Positions 37,902-46,974 of a DNA stretch of 64,000 nucleotides are shown here, piece after piece. The position numbers and the translations under genes were made by a program. The stretch spans positions 1 through 64,000 of the forward strand of contig NZ_JAJFZM010000006.1 of assembly GCF_020733705.1 (NCBI RefSeq). Direction: 5' to 3'. This DNA is from Nocardia australiensis (GTDB lineage Bacteria > Actinomycetota > Actinomycetes > Mycobacteriales > Mycobacteriaceae). Every line of letters begins with the position of its first letter. Position 1 is the stretch's first letter. Under the pieces are notes generated by a model. The model had not been told where the DNA came from, ran no database searches, and saw nothing but the letters and a program-made list of their open reading frames with translations.

Positions 37902-39248
37902 TCAGCGACCCCGGACGATCCGGCGGAGTTTGTGCACGCGAGGGCCGACCTCGCGCTCATAGCCGTGGTCGGTGGGTTCGTAGTAGTCGACGCCGATCAG
38001 TTCGTCGGGCGGATACTGCTGACCGAGGACGCCGTCGCGGTCGTTGTGCGGAAACTTGTATCCCTTCGCGTTTCCGAGCGCGGCGGCGCCGGCGTAGTGG
38101 CCGTCACGCAGGTGCGGCGGTACCGCCCCCGCCTTGCCCGCGGCGACATCGGCCATCGCGGCACCTAGAGCGGCGGTCACCGCACCGGACTTCGGAGCTG
38201 TCGCCAAATGAATAGTGGCCTGCGCCAAGGCGAGTCGAGCCTCCGGTAAACCGACCAGTTGAACGACCTGCGCGGCCGCGGTCGCGGTCTGCAAGGCGGT
38301 GGGATCGGCCATACCGATGTCCTCGCTCGCGTGGATCATCAGGCGACGGGCGATGAAGCGCGGATCCTCCCCCGCGCTGAGCATGCGGGCCAGATAGTGC
38401 AGCGCGGCATCGACGTCGGAGCCACGGATGGACTTGATGAAGGCGCTGATCACGTCATAGTGCTGGTCACCGGCACGGTCGTAGCGCACTGCTGCCCGGT
38501 CCACGCTGGCCTCGACCAGATCGACATCGACGGTGCCGTCGAGCGAGGACTCCGCGGATGCTTCCAGCGCGGTGAGCGCGCGGCGGGCATCGCCGCCCGC
38601 GATACGCACAATGTGGTCGAGAGCGGCGTCGGTCACGGTGTACTCGTCGGCCAGTCCCCGTGGATCGCCGATCGCGCGGGCCAGGACGAGGCGGATGTCG
38701 GCTTCGGTGAGCGATTGCAGCTGCAGCACCAGCGACCGCGACAGCAGCGGCGACACCACCGAGAACGACGGATTCTCCGTGGTCGCGGCGACCAGCAGCA
38801 CGATCCGGTTCTCCACAGCGGCGAGCAACGCATCCTGCTGAGTCTTGGAGAAGCGGTGCACCTCGTCGATGAACAGCACGGTCTGCTCGCCGGTGGTTAG
38901 CCTGCGGCGGGCCACATCGATGACCACCCGCACCTCTTTGACTCCCGCCGACAGCGCCGACAGCGCCTCGAACCGGCGACCGGTGGACTGCGAAATCAGC
39001 GACGCGAGAGTGGTTTTCCCGGTTCCGGGAGGTCCATACAGCAGTACCGACGCCGCACCCGACCCCTCGATCAACCGCCGCAACGGCGAGCCCGGACCGA
39101 GCAGGCGTTGCTGCCCGACCACCTCGTCCAGCGAAGCGGGCCGCATGCGTACCGCGAGCGGCGCGCCCGCATCGCGGCGCACCACATCATCGATGGCGTG
39201 CCCCGAGGCCGCGGTATCGCCGGGCACGTCGAACAGGCTTTCACTCAC
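37902..39248 (-). CDS. rarA: Replication-associated recombination ATPase RarA/MgsA
   Basis: 448 residues of the AAA+ clamp-loader-like family. Walker A LLYGPPGTGKTTLASLI, Walker B VLFIDEVHRFSKTQQD, sensor 1 AATTENPSFSV, and the MgsA C-terminal tetramer region RRLMIHASEDIGMADP and GKAGAVPPHLRDGHYAGA. It works at stalled forks with single-strand binding protein. GTG 39248 is taken as start; the frame extends to 39284 without support. It is 65 bases upstream of alaS. Confidence 0.94.
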   Translation of the reverse strand: MSESLFDVPGDTAASGHAIDDVVRRDAGAPLAVRMRPASLDEVVGQQRLLGPGSPLRRLIEGSGAASVLLYGPPGTGKTTLASLISQSTGRRFEALSALSAGVKEVRVVIDVARRRLTTGEQTVLFIDEVHRFSKTQQDALLAAVENRIVLLVAATTENPSFSVVSPLLSRSLVLQLQSLTEADIRLVLARAIGDPRGLADEYTVTDAALDHIVRIAGGDARRALTALEASAESSLDGTVDVDLVEASVDRAAVRYDRAGDQHYDVISAFIKSIRGSDVDAALHYLARMLSAGEDPRFIARRLMIHASEDIGMADPTALQTATAAAQVVQLVGLPEARLALAQATIHLATAPKSGAVTAALGAAMADVAAGKAGAVPPHLRDGHYAGAAALGNAKGYKFPHNDRDGVLGQQYPPDELIGVDYYEPTDHGYEREVGPRVHKLRRIVRGR

Positions 39249-39317
39249 GACCTGCACGTTACCGAGCGACCCCGACACTCCCACAAAGGTAGGTACCGCG
39301 TACGGGCTTCGAGTCCG

Positions 39318-40487
39318 CTATTCCGACCACCGCTCCTCGAGCATCGCGGAGACATCCTCGGCGAAATCGCCGATCACGTCATCGCCGGTGCAGCGAGCAT
39401 CCTCGGCGAGCGCGGCCCAGCGGTTGATCAGCGCCTCCGAGCGTGGCACGGACAGACCGTGCTCACGAGCTGCGGCGATGCGCGTGTGATCGGCGGGCAG
39501 GAACCAATAGGTGGTCAACCACACCCAGATGAAGCGGGCCTCCAGGATCCGCTCCGCGAGCACGTCGTCATCGGCCAGCGACTGCCAGACTCCGACCACC
39601 TCCGACCGCCACGCCTCCACCATCTGCGCGGCGCGTTCGCGCGAGAGTTCGACATCGCACAGGCAGCCGGGGAACGAAACCAGAGCGTAGGCGATGTCGA
39701 GGGTGGCGTCGCGGAAGCCGCCCCATTCGTAGTCGAGGAAGCGCGCACCCTCCTCGTTGAGGATCACATTGTCCGGGCACAGGTCCGACGGACTGAACGC
39801 GCGATGGCGACCCGCGGAGAACAACCGATTACCGCGCACGATTCGCTCGGCGATCTCGGCGGGCACCTCGATGCCGAGCTCACGCTGCAGCATGCCCGGT
39901 ACCTCGGAGATAGCCGCCTCGGCCTGCTGCGCGATGCCGTCGATGCGATGCACCACATCGACGCGCCGCAATAGCGCGACGAAATCCGCCTCGCGTCCCA
40001 CGGTCGCCGCGTGCATCCGCCCGAGCGCCTGAGCGAAGGCCATCAGACTGTTGCGCGTCGCCGGTTCGGCACCGGACTGCAGCACGCTCGTCATCCGGGA
40101 GTTCTCACCGAGGTCGCTGAGAATCAGCAATCGGTCCGGAAGACTGTGCGCGATCAGGTAGGCGCCAGGACGATGCTCGCGCCTGAGCGAGGTGGTGAAC
40201 TGATACGACACCGCCTCGCGTAGGAACGCGGAATCGATACTGGCGACCCCCGGTGCCAGACCACCGTTACGGCGGTCCTCGGCGGAACCACGAACCTGCT
40301 TCACGATCAGCGTCCGTGGCAGTGAAAATGCGTTTTCCGACACGCGCACGCGTAGGACTGTCGTCCTACCACTGCCGCTGAGCTCGATCGGATCGCTCAG
40401 CTTTACCGGAGCACCCATTCGCTTTGTAAGCAAGTGTTGCGCTGCGGCCACGACTTCGGCGGCGCGTTCGGCCAATAGTGCGGTCAT
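39318..40487 (-). CDS. Aminoglycoside-phosphotransferase-fold kinase of unknown substrate
   Basis: 389 residues. The kinase core is FSPSDLCPDNVILNEEGARF (the usual HGDxxxxN loop with SPSD in place of HGD, Asp and Asn kept) followed by FLDYEWGGFRDATLDIAYAL (metal Asp). N-lobe VRVSENAFSLPRTLIVKQVR has the ATP-binding Lys. The SPSD variant is a recognisable subgroup of small-molecule kinases, not proven drug-resistance enzymes. It is transcribed away from the membrane-protein gene at 40680. Confidence 0.8.
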   Translation of the reverse strand: MTALLAERAAEVVAAAQHLLTKRMGAPVKLSDPIELSGSGRTTVLRVRVSENAFSLPRTLIVKQVRGSAEDRRNGGLAPGVASIDSAFLREAVSYQFTTSLRREHRPGAYLIAHSLPDRLLILSDLGENSRMTSVLQSGAEPATRNSLMAFAQALGRMHAATVGREADFVALLRRVDVVHRIDGIAQQAEAAISEVPGMLQRELGIEVPAEIAERIVRGNRLFSAGRHRAFSPSDLCPDNVILNEEGARFLDYEWGGFRDATLDIAYALVSFPGCLCDVELSRERAAQMVEAWRSEVVGVWQSLADDDVLAERILEARFIWVWLTTYWFLPADHTRIAAAREHGLSVPRSEALINRWAALAEDARCTGDDVIGDFAEDVSAMLEERWSE

Positions 40488-40679
40488 CGACTCTCAAGCT
40501 ACTCGCACCGAGTCACTTCTAGCGAGCGGTTACACAACCTTTCCGTGTCGTTCGGCGTGTCTCCGGCGAGGTTGCGGGCCGGCCGCCGCCGGCTTGACAC
40601 CATTGCGCGCGTCCGGTTTTCTCATCGTCAACTGCCCTGCGCCACACCGCAAACCAGTTGCGTCGAAAGGTCTGCCTCG

Positions 40680-41738
40680 ATGACCGACACACCGTCCGCT
40701 ACACCGAACGATCCAACTGGCGAACCACTCGAGTGGAGCGGCGGCGAGGAGTCGGCCGCTCAATGGGCGCGCTCCGAAAGCGCGGATCCGCAGTCGGTGC
40801 CGACAGATACCGAGCCGAATGAGCACGAGGCCGGGACTCCCCGATTCGAGGGTTCCGGTGCGGCGCGATACGCCGGCGAGCAGGTCGCGCCGCCGCCGGT
40901 CACGCCACAACAACCCCAGCAATCGCCCCCACCACAGCAACCTCAACAGCCCATAGCGCCACAGCCGAGCTATGGTGCACCAGCAATGGTGCCGCCGCAG
41001 TCACAACCACAGCCGATCTACGGCGCACCCGCGACCACACCACCACAACCAACCTATGGCGCGCCCGGTACCGGACCGCAACAGACCTACGGTTACCAAG
41101 CCGACAGCGGCAGCCCGACCACCCTCGATGTCGGAAACGCGCTGAGCTACGGCTGGGAGAAGTTCCGGGCGAATCCAGTGCCCTGGCTTGGCGTCACCGC
41201 ACTCGGATTCCTCATTTATCTCGTCTTCGTGGCGCTGGTCCGAGTCGTGAACCCGACCTCACTGCTGCCGTTACTGTTGATCTTCCTGGTGGTTATGGTC
41301 GGGATCTGGCTACTGCAGGCCGCGCTGGTTCGTGGCGCACTGTACGAAACTGACGGCAACAAAACGGTTTTCGGCGCCTACTTCCACTTCGTGAACGCGG
41401 GCAATGTACTGCTGACCGCATTACTGGCCTTGGTCCTGACCGCGATCGGCTGGGCATTTTTCATCATTCCCGGCATAGCCATCGGAGTCCTGTGCATGTT
41501 CTCGCTGCACTTCGTCGTGGACCAGGACCATGGCCCGTTCACCGCCATCAAGTCCAGCGCGTCACTGGTGGTGAGCAATCTAGGACAAGTGCTGCTGCTC
41601 GCGCTCGCCGTCACGGTGATCACCATCGCCGGCACGCTGCTGTGCGGGTTCGGACTGCTCGTCGCGGCACCGGTGACGGTCATCGCGGTGACCTACGCCT
41701 ACCGAGCCCTCTCCGGCGGCGTGGTGTCCCCGCTTTGA
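40680..41738 (+). CDS. Pro/Gln-rich membrane protein (Rv2560-like)
   Basis: 352 residues. Residues 1-145 are disordered: acidic, then PQQPQQSPPPQQPQQP and several YGAP-type repeats (SYGAPAM, IYGAPAT, TYGAPGT). Residues ~150-345 have about five membrane helices (WLGVTALGFLIYLVFVALV; LLPLLLIFLVVMVGIWLLQ; NVLLTALLALVLTAIGWAFF and others). No enzyme motif is visible. ATG 40680 follows GAAAGG. The position after rarA and the layout match, from memory, M. tuberculosis Rv2560. Role unknown, perhaps cell-envelope or lipid related. Confidence 0.78.
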   Translation: MTDTPSATPNDPTGEPLEWSGGEESAAQWARSESADPQSVPTDTEPNEHEAGTPRFEGSGAARYAGEQVAPPPVTPQQPQQSPPPQQPQQPIAPQPSYGAPAMVPPQSQPQPIYGAPATTPPQPTYGAPGTGPQQTYGYQADSGSPTTLDVGNALSYGWEKFRANPVPWLGVTALGFLIYLVFVALVRVVNPTSLLPLLLIFLVVMVGIWLLQAALVRGALYETDGNKTVFGAYFHFVNAGNVLLTALLALVLTAIGWAFFIIPGIAIGVLCMFSLHFVVDQDHGPFTAIKSSASLVVSNLGQVLLLALAVTVITIAGTLLCGFGLLVAAPVTVIAVTYAYRALSGGVVSPL

Positions 41739-41773
41739 GAACCACGCCGGCATCAGTCATTGGTCAGCCGTAC

Positions 41774-42742
41774 TCACCTATCGACCAGTGACCGCACGCC
41801 GATCCACTGCTTGAAACGCGAGATGGGTCCACCCGCACGACCTGCCCGCGGACGCAACGCCAACACCACCAGACCGGCGACGACAATGCCGGTCAGATTC
41901 ACCGCGAGCTGACCGGCCGACATGAACGCGATATGCCACTGGCCCAAAGTGGCCGCGACGACAGCGAATCCGGCGGCAGGCACGGTCGTGACCGAAATGA
42001 ACACACCGACCAACGCCGCCGATTTTGCGGTGACCATCGACAACATCCCGGCCGCACCCGCCAACAACGCGACAACCAGCGAAAACGGTCCGACCTCATA
42101 GATGAAGTCGACGTTCTCGATGCTCTCCACACCATTGAGCGTGATCCAGCCGAACTGCTCCCACACCAGCGTCGCCGCCAACGTCACCAACATCGCGACC
42201 GGGAACCCGACAGCCAGCGCGAGCGCCGAACGTCGAGCGAGCCGGAAATCATGGCGCACCAAACCGACCGCGAACGCGGACAACGGACCGAACTCCGGCC
42301 CCACCACCATCGCGCCGACAATCGTCACCGACGAGTCGGTAGCCACACCGACCGCAGCCAACAGGCAGGCGATAGTCAAGAAGGCAAGGAATGTGGAGTT
42401 GAGCGTCGACTCCTCATGAGTCTGCGCAAGCAACTCCTCCCACACCACCGCATCGGTCGGATCCCCCGGAGCATCCGCAATCGCCCGCTCCCCCGCATCC
42501 GACAACACTGTCTCCACCGGCCCGAGCGTGATGCCACCAGAATGGCAGATCCCGAGAGCCGTGAGATCGGCGAGCACATCGTTGGCGGCCTCACGCGCGA
42601 CATCCGCCTGAACCAGATCACCGGCAGGCTCCAGCGCGACACCGCGAGCCAGGGTCACATGCGTGACACCCGGATCCGCCGCAAGTACCGCGAGCACCTT
42701 ATCGGTCGACTCCGGCGGACTGATCATGCGCAAATGCAGCAA
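41774..42742 (-). CDS. DUF389 membrane protein
   Basis: 322 residues. The N-terminal ~110 residues are a soluble alpha/beta region (MLHLRMISPPESTDKVLAVL). The C-terminal half has about six helices with the family core ATDSSVTIVGAMVVGPEFGPLSAFAVGLV and FISVTTVPAAGFAVVAATLGQ. DUF389 proteins are membrane proteins of unsettled function. It lies downstream of aspS on the same strand, beyond a terminator and a giant hairpin. Confidence 0.88.
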   Translation of the reverse strand: MLHLRMISPPESTDKVLAVLAADPGVTHVTLARGVALEPAGDLVQADVAREAANDVLADLTALGICHSGGITLGPVETVLSDAGERAIADAPGDPTDAVVWEELLAQTHEESTLNSTFLAFLTIACLLAAVGVATDSSVTIVGAMVVGPEFGPLSAFAVGLVRHDFRLARRSALALAVGFPVAMLVTLAATLVWEQFGWITLNGVESIENVDFIYEVGPFSLVVALLAGAAGMLSMVTAKSAALVGVFISVTTVPAAGFAVVAATLGQWHIAFMSAGQLAVNLTGIVVAGLVVLALRPRAGRAGGPISRFKQWIGVRSLVDR

Positions 42743-42783
42743 TAGCGTCCCTGTGTTGTTTGGCAGCGCCTTCGGCGCGGCGT

Positions 42784-42875
42784 GTTCGCGGCCCCCTTTG
42801 GCTCGCGTCCGAGGGGCAAATACTTGCTCCTTCGTCGCATCGTATTTGCCCCTCGGACGCGAGCCGGCCGCGAAC
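42784..42875. repeat. Very long inverted repeat (34-bp stem hairpin)
   Basis: The inner arms 42800-42823 and 42842-42865 are perfect 24-base complements around an 18-base loop. After a six-base bulge on the left (42794-42799) the stem continues with ten perfect pairs (42784-42793 with 42866-42875). It lies between the DUF389 gene start and the aspS terminator, in non-coding DNA. It is much longer than a normal actinobacterial terminator. It could be a palindromic repeat element, a small non-autonomous mobile unit, or the precursor of a structured RNA. Confidence 0.9.
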
Positions 42876-43074
42876 TCTAGTGCTCGATCTCGCTACGCTC
42901 GAAAACTGGTGTCGTGGCGAGTGGGTGCGTAAGTGGGGTGGTGCGGCACCGATCGTTCTGTCCCCAGTGGGGGCGGTGGTTTGGCAGGTGTTGAGGTATT
43001 GGCCTGCGAACCGTTCGGGTACTGCTTGCTTTGCTGGTGGGGGACCTGTCGAGCATTCTGTTTCTTGGCAGCGG

Positions 43075-43110
43075 TGTGCTGGTGTCCGTGAGTGGTCGGA
43101 CACCAGCACA
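43075..43110 (-). terminator. Terminator hairpin after aspS
   Basis: A perfect 14-base stem (43075-43088 with 43097-43110) around an eight-base loop, about 27 bases after the aspS stop on the minus strand. No T-run follows. Between this and the long hairpin (42876-43074) I see no gene. Confidence 0.7.
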
Positions 43111-43136
43111 CTGACCAGAACGTACCTTGGTTCGGG

Positions 43137-44999
43137 CTACTGTGCGGGGCGGTTGTCCTTTGTGGCGGACCCTTTGGTGCCGGTGCCCTTGGTGTCAGTG
43201 CCCTTGATGTCGGCGCCCTTGGGTTCGTCGGTCTTGGGGCCGGTGGGCTTGGCGTCCAGACCCGCTTCCTTGCGCTGCTGGGGGGTGATCGACGCGGGCG
43301 CGTCGGTCAGTGGGTCGACGCCGCCGCCGGTCTTCGGGAATGCGATGACCTCGCGGATCGAGTCGAGGCCGGCCAGCAGCGCGGTGATCCGGTCCCAGCC
43401 GAAGGCGATGCCGCCGTGCGGCGGTGCGCCGAAGGCGAAGGCGTCCAATAGGAAGCCGAACTTCTCCTGCGCCTCGTCGTGGCTGATTCCCATTACCTTG
43501 AAGACGCGTTCCTGCACGTCTCGGCGGTGGATACGGATGCTGCCGCCGCCGATTTCATTGCCGTTGCAGACAATGTCGTAGGCGTAGGCGAGCGCGGAGT
43601 CGGGGTCGGTGTCGAAGGTTTCCATCGATTCCGGTTTCGGCGAGGTGAAGGCATGATGCACCGCCGTCCACGCCGAATGGCCAAGCGCCACATCACCACT
43701 GGCGGTCGCGTCGGCGGTGGGTTCGAACATCGGCGCGTCCACGATCCACACGAACGCCCACGCGTTCTCATCGACCAGACCGACCTTGCGGGCGATCTCG
43801 CCACGCGCGGCACCCAGCAGCGCGCGCTGCGCCTTGGCCGGACCGGCCGCGAAGAATACGCAGTCGCCCGGCACCGCGCCGACGTGCTTTGCCAGGCCCT
43901 CGCGCTCGGCGTCGCTCAGGTTCTTGGCGACCGGACCACCGAGGGTGCCGTCGTCGTTGATCAACACATACGCCAAACCCTTGGCGCCGCGCTGCTTCGC
44001 CCACTCCTGCCAGGCGTCGAGTTGACGACGCGGCTGACTCGCGCCGCCCGGCATGACGACCGCGCCAACATAGGGCGCCTGGAACACTCGGAACGGGGTG
44101 TCCTTGAAATATTCGGCGCATTCGGTGATCTCCACCCCGAACCGCAGGTCGGGCTTATCGGAACCGAAGCGTCGCATAGCTTCCGCATAGGTCATGTGCG
44201 GGATCGGGAACGGGATCTCGTAGCCGACCAGCTTCCACAGTGCCTCGAGGATCTCCTCCGCGACCAGGATCACGTCCTCCTGGCGCACGAAGCTCATCTC
44301 CAGGTCGAGCTGGGTGAACTCGGGCTGACGGTCGGCACGGAAGTCTTCGTCGCGATAGCAACGCGCGATCTGGTAGTAGCGCTCGATCCCGCCGACCATC
44401 AGCAGCTGCTTGAACAGCTGCGGGCTCTGCGGCAGCGCGTAGAAGCTGCCCGGCTGCAGGCGCGCGGGTACCAAGAAATCGCGGGCGCCCTCTGGCGTCG
44501 AGCGTGTCAATGTCGGGGTCTCCACCTCGACGAACTCGTGGGTCGCGAGCACCGCGCGCGCCGCGGCATTGACCTTCGACCGCAGCCGGATCGCGTGGGC
44601 CGGGCCCTCGCGTCGCAGGTCCAGGTAGCGGTACTTCAGGCGCGCCTCTTCACCCGGCTGCTCGTCGAGCTGGAACGGCAGCGGCGCGCTCTCGTTGAGG
44701 ACCTCGAGCTCAGTGACGTTCACCTCGATGGTGCCGGTCGGCAGGTCCGGATTCTCGTTGCCATCCGGCCGCAGCTCCACCACACCGGTGACGCGAACGC
44801 AGTACTCGGCGCGCAACCGGTGCGCCTGCGTGGCGGGTTCACCCTCGCGGAACACCGCTTGGGCCACACCCGACGCATCACGCAGATCGATGAAGATCAC
44901 GCCACCATGGTCTCGCCGACGGGCCACCCAGCCGGTGAGGGTGACAGTCTGACCGGCGTGCTCGCTTCGCAGCGAACCAGCCAAGTGGGTGCGCAGCAC
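43137..44999 (-). CDS. aspS: Aspartyl-tRNA synthetase
   Basis: 620 residues. N-terminal anticodon-binding OB domain (GQTVTLTGWVARRRDHGGVIFIDLRD), class II core (RFRAD-type CYRDEDFRADRQPEFTQLDLEMSF; the bacterial GAD insertion; GGGSIRIHRRDVQERVF; APPHGGIAFGWDRI). The bacterial-type architecture with no GatCAB context here could be discriminating or not. The last ~30 residues are an extra tail built of KGxDxKGT-like units (KGADIKGTDTKGTGTKGSAT). GTG 44999 is the natural start. Divergent from the zinc metallopeptidase gene. Confidence 0.97.
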   Translation of the reverse strand: MLRTHLAGSLRSEHAGQTVTLTGWVARRRDHGGVIFIDLRDASGVAQAVFREGEPATQAHRLRAEYCVRVTGVVELRPDGNENPDLPTGTIEVNVTELEVLNESAPLPFQLDEQPGEEARLKYRYLDLRREGPAHAIRLRSKVNAAARAVLATHEFVEVETPTLTRSTPEGARDFLVPARLQPGSFYALPQSPQLFKQLLMVGGIERYYQIARCYRDEDFRADRQPEFTQLDLEMSFVRQEDVILVAEEILEALWKLVGYEIPFPIPHMTYAEAMRRFGSDKPDLRFGVEITECAEYFKDTPFRVFQAPYVGAVVMPGGASQPRRQLDAWQEWAKQRGAKGLAYVLINDDGTLGGPVAKNLSDAEREGLAKHVGAVPGDCVFFAAGPAKAQRALLGAARGEIARKVGLVDENAWAFVWIVDAPMFEPTADATASGDVALGHSAWTAVHHAFTSPKPESMETFDTDPDSALAYAYDIVCNGNEIGGGSIRIHRRDVQERVFKVMGISHDEAQEKFGFLLDAFAFGAPPHGGIAFGWDRITALLAGLDSIREVIAFPKTGGGVDPLTDAPASITPQQRKEAGLDAKPTGPKTDEPKGADIKGTDTKGTGTKGSATKDNRPAQ

Positions 45000-45326
45000 G
45001 GGATTCCTTTCGACGACTCCGACACCAGGCGAGATCGACCGGTGCGCTAGTCATCGTAGTTAGACACATCGGCCGAGAGGAAACCGATATCCGAGTGCCA
45101 TGCCAAGCTGTAGACGCCAGGTCGCCGACCAGGTCGTGCTGGACACGAATCCGGCATGTCCCTCAGCAGCCACCCCACAACCGCAACATCGACGTCTCAG
45201 GACAATCCGCACCACAAACCTCCAACCCAGCCACCACAGAGCGAGCCCGACAAGCGACCGTTCGCGAGCGTTCGGGGCCGCGAACCCGCCGTGCCCGCGT
45301 GGCCGATAACACAGAAAGCGATGACC
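45000..45326. other. Divergent promoter region between aspS and the metallopeptidase gene
   Basis: About 330 bases. The metallopeptidase frame is open upstream to 45156 but the extra ~57 residues are Pro/Thr/Gln-rich and not conserved-looking, so they are treated as non-coding here. A Pro-rich N-terminal extension cannot be excluded. No other feature was recognised. Confidence 0.5.
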
Positions 45327-46253
45327 ATGACCTTCAATGAAGGCCTCCAGATCGACCCGAATCGTGCTTCGTCCGGTGGGGGCCCGGGTATGGGGGGCAA
45401 GCTCGCGCTCGGCGGCGGCGCAGGCGGTTTGATCCTGCTGGTGCTCGGATTGTTGTTCGGTGGTGATCCCGGGTCGCTGCTGGGTCAGTTGAACGGTAGC
45501 GAGAATGCCCCGGTGCAGCAGCCGGGTACCGCGGGTACGCCGGCGCACTGCAAGACCGGTGCCGACGCCAATAAGTATGTCGACTGCCGGGTAGTGCTTA
45601 CCGCGCAGAGTCTGGACGGCGTGTGGTCTTCGCAGTTGCCCCAGCAGACCGGCAAGCGTTATGCCCAGCCGAAGCTGGTGTTGTTCTCCGGCGCGACATC
45701 CACCGGGTGCGGCAACGCGACCAGCGCGGTCGGACCGTTCTATTGCCCCGCCGACCGGACCGCCTACTTCGATACCAGCTTCTTCCAGGAGCTGGTGGAT
45801 CGTTTCGGCTCCAGCGGTGGCCCGCTCGCGCAGGAATACGTCGTTGCGCATGAGGTCGGTCATCACATTCAGAACCAGCTCGGTGATATCGGCCGTGCGC
45901 AACGCGATCCGCGTGGCCCGGAGTCCGGTGCGGTCCGCACCGAGTTGCAGGCCGACTGCTACGCGGGAATCTGGGCACATTTCGCCGATAAATTGCCTGC
46001 CCCCGGCGGAAGTCAGCCGTTCTTGAAGCCACTGTCCGACAATGATATTCGCGATGCTTTGTCGGCGGCATCGGCGGTCGGTGACGACCGGATCCAGCGC
46101 GCGGCGCAGGGCCGGGTGAACCCGGAGGCTTGGACACACGGTTCGTCCGATCAGCGGCAGAAGTGGTTCCTCACCGGCTATCGGACTGGGCAGGTGAAGG
46201 CGTGCGATACGTACTCGGCGCCGGATCTCGGTAGTCCGCCCGCGCTGCGTTGA
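45327..46253 (+). CDS. Neutral zinc metallopeptidase (YpfJ family)
   Basis: 308 residues. It begins MTFNEGLQIDPNRAS, has a Gly-rich stretch and one membrane helix (GGLILLVLGLLFGG), then an extracellular domain with YFDTSFFQELVDRFG, the zinc motif YVVAHEVGHHIQNQLG (HEXXH), and VRTELQADCYAGIWAH (third ligand Glu region). ATG 45321 is an alternative start. The match to M. tuberculosis Rv2575, near aspS there as well, is from memory. Probably membrane-anchored, acting on envelope proteins. Confidence 0.9.
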   Translation: MTFNEGLQIDPNRASSGGGPGMGGKLALGGGAGGLILLVLGLLFGGDPGSLLGQLNGSENAPVQQPGTAGTPAHCKTGADANKYVDCRVVLTAQSLDGVWSSQLPQQTGKRYAQPKLVLFSGATSTGCGNATSAVGPFYCPADRTAYFDTSFFQELVDRFGSSGGPLAQEYVVAHEVGHHIQNQLGDIGRAQRDPRGPESGAVRTELQADCYAGIWAHFADKLPAPGGSQPFLKPLSDNDIRDALSAASAVGDDRIQRAAQGRVNPEAWTHGSSDQRQKWFLTGYRTGQVKACDTYSAPDLGSPPALR

Positions 46254-46359
46254 CACCTCGGCGAATGAGCGACTCCCTGGTGTGCGGGGGCGGGTAGACG
46301 CTCACGTGCTGCGATGATCGATGGTAATGGTCTTGTGGCACACCGAAGATGGGGATTTC

Positions 46360-46884
46360 ATGCGGAGAACGAAGTCGACGCTGCTGGTTTTCGTCGTACT
46401 ACTCCTGGGCAGTTGGGGCGTCGCCTCGGCCGAACCGGCGCCGGACGCGCCGCCGCAGGCACCACCCGCGGTCGCATTGCTGACGTTGACCACCCTGCCC
46501 AATGGCTGGCAGGGCCGGGTGGACCTGCGCCCGATGCTCGAGGTGTACGCCGACGGCCGTGCCGTGAAGACTCCGGACGCCACGGCCGAGCGCGCCCCTG
46601 GTGTCGCGACGGAACGACTCAACGGCACGCTTGCGCTGGATGTGCTGAATACGTCACTGGCCGAGATTCGGGCGCTCTCGGCGGTCGATCTCGGCACGCC
46701 GACGGCCACCGATCAGGGCACCCAGATTATCGATGTGATGCCTGCACCGCCGGAGCAGGACGTCCATGTGATCGTGTACGCGCCCGAGCTCACCGAGGGG
46801 CTCAGCGCCGAACAGCAGGACGCCCGTAAGCGTTTCGCGGACCTCTACCGCAAGCTGCTCGATGCCTTCGTCCAGGATCACTGA
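46360..46884 (+). CDS. Secreted hypothetical protein
   Basis: 174 residues from ATG 46360, with GGGGA about ten bases upstream. Signal peptide RRTKSTLLVFVVLLLGSWGVASA, cut probably before EPAPD. The mature part is about 150 residues of strand-rich sequence (ALLTLTTLPNGWQGRVDLRPMLEVYADGRAV) ending in a short helix (RKRFADLYRKLLDAFVQ). No Cys, so not a lipoprotein. Family not recognised; small exported proteins of this type are common in Nocardia. Confidence 0.75.
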   Translation: MRRTKSTLLVFVVLLLGSWGVASAEPAPDAPPQAPPAVALLTLTTLPNGWQGRVDLRPMLEVYADGRAVKTPDATAERAPGVATERLNGTLALDVLNTSLAEIRALSAVDLGTPTATDQGTQIIDVMPAPPEQDVHVIVYAPELTEGLSAEQQDARKRFADLYRKLLDAFVQDH

Positions 46885-46892
46885 TCGCGAAC

Positions 46893-46935
46893 GCGAATCG
46901 GCCGCCGTCCCGGTTCGGGACGGCGGCCGATTCGC
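46893..46935. terminator. Bidirectional terminator between convergent genes
   Basis: A perfect 19-base stem (46893-46911 with 46917-46935) and a five-base loop, eight bases after the stop of the secreted-protein gene and about 40 bases after the convergent gene ending at 46975. It serves both strands. Confidence 0.88.
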
Positions 46936-46974
46936 TGAATCCGTTGCGGCACCGTGTTTCAGCGGGTGCCAGGC

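Noticed and set aside
45060..46256. Minus-strand open frame of 398 codons
   Set aside because: Antisense of the zinc metallopeptidase, whose HEXXH motif and membrane helix are clear on the plus strand.
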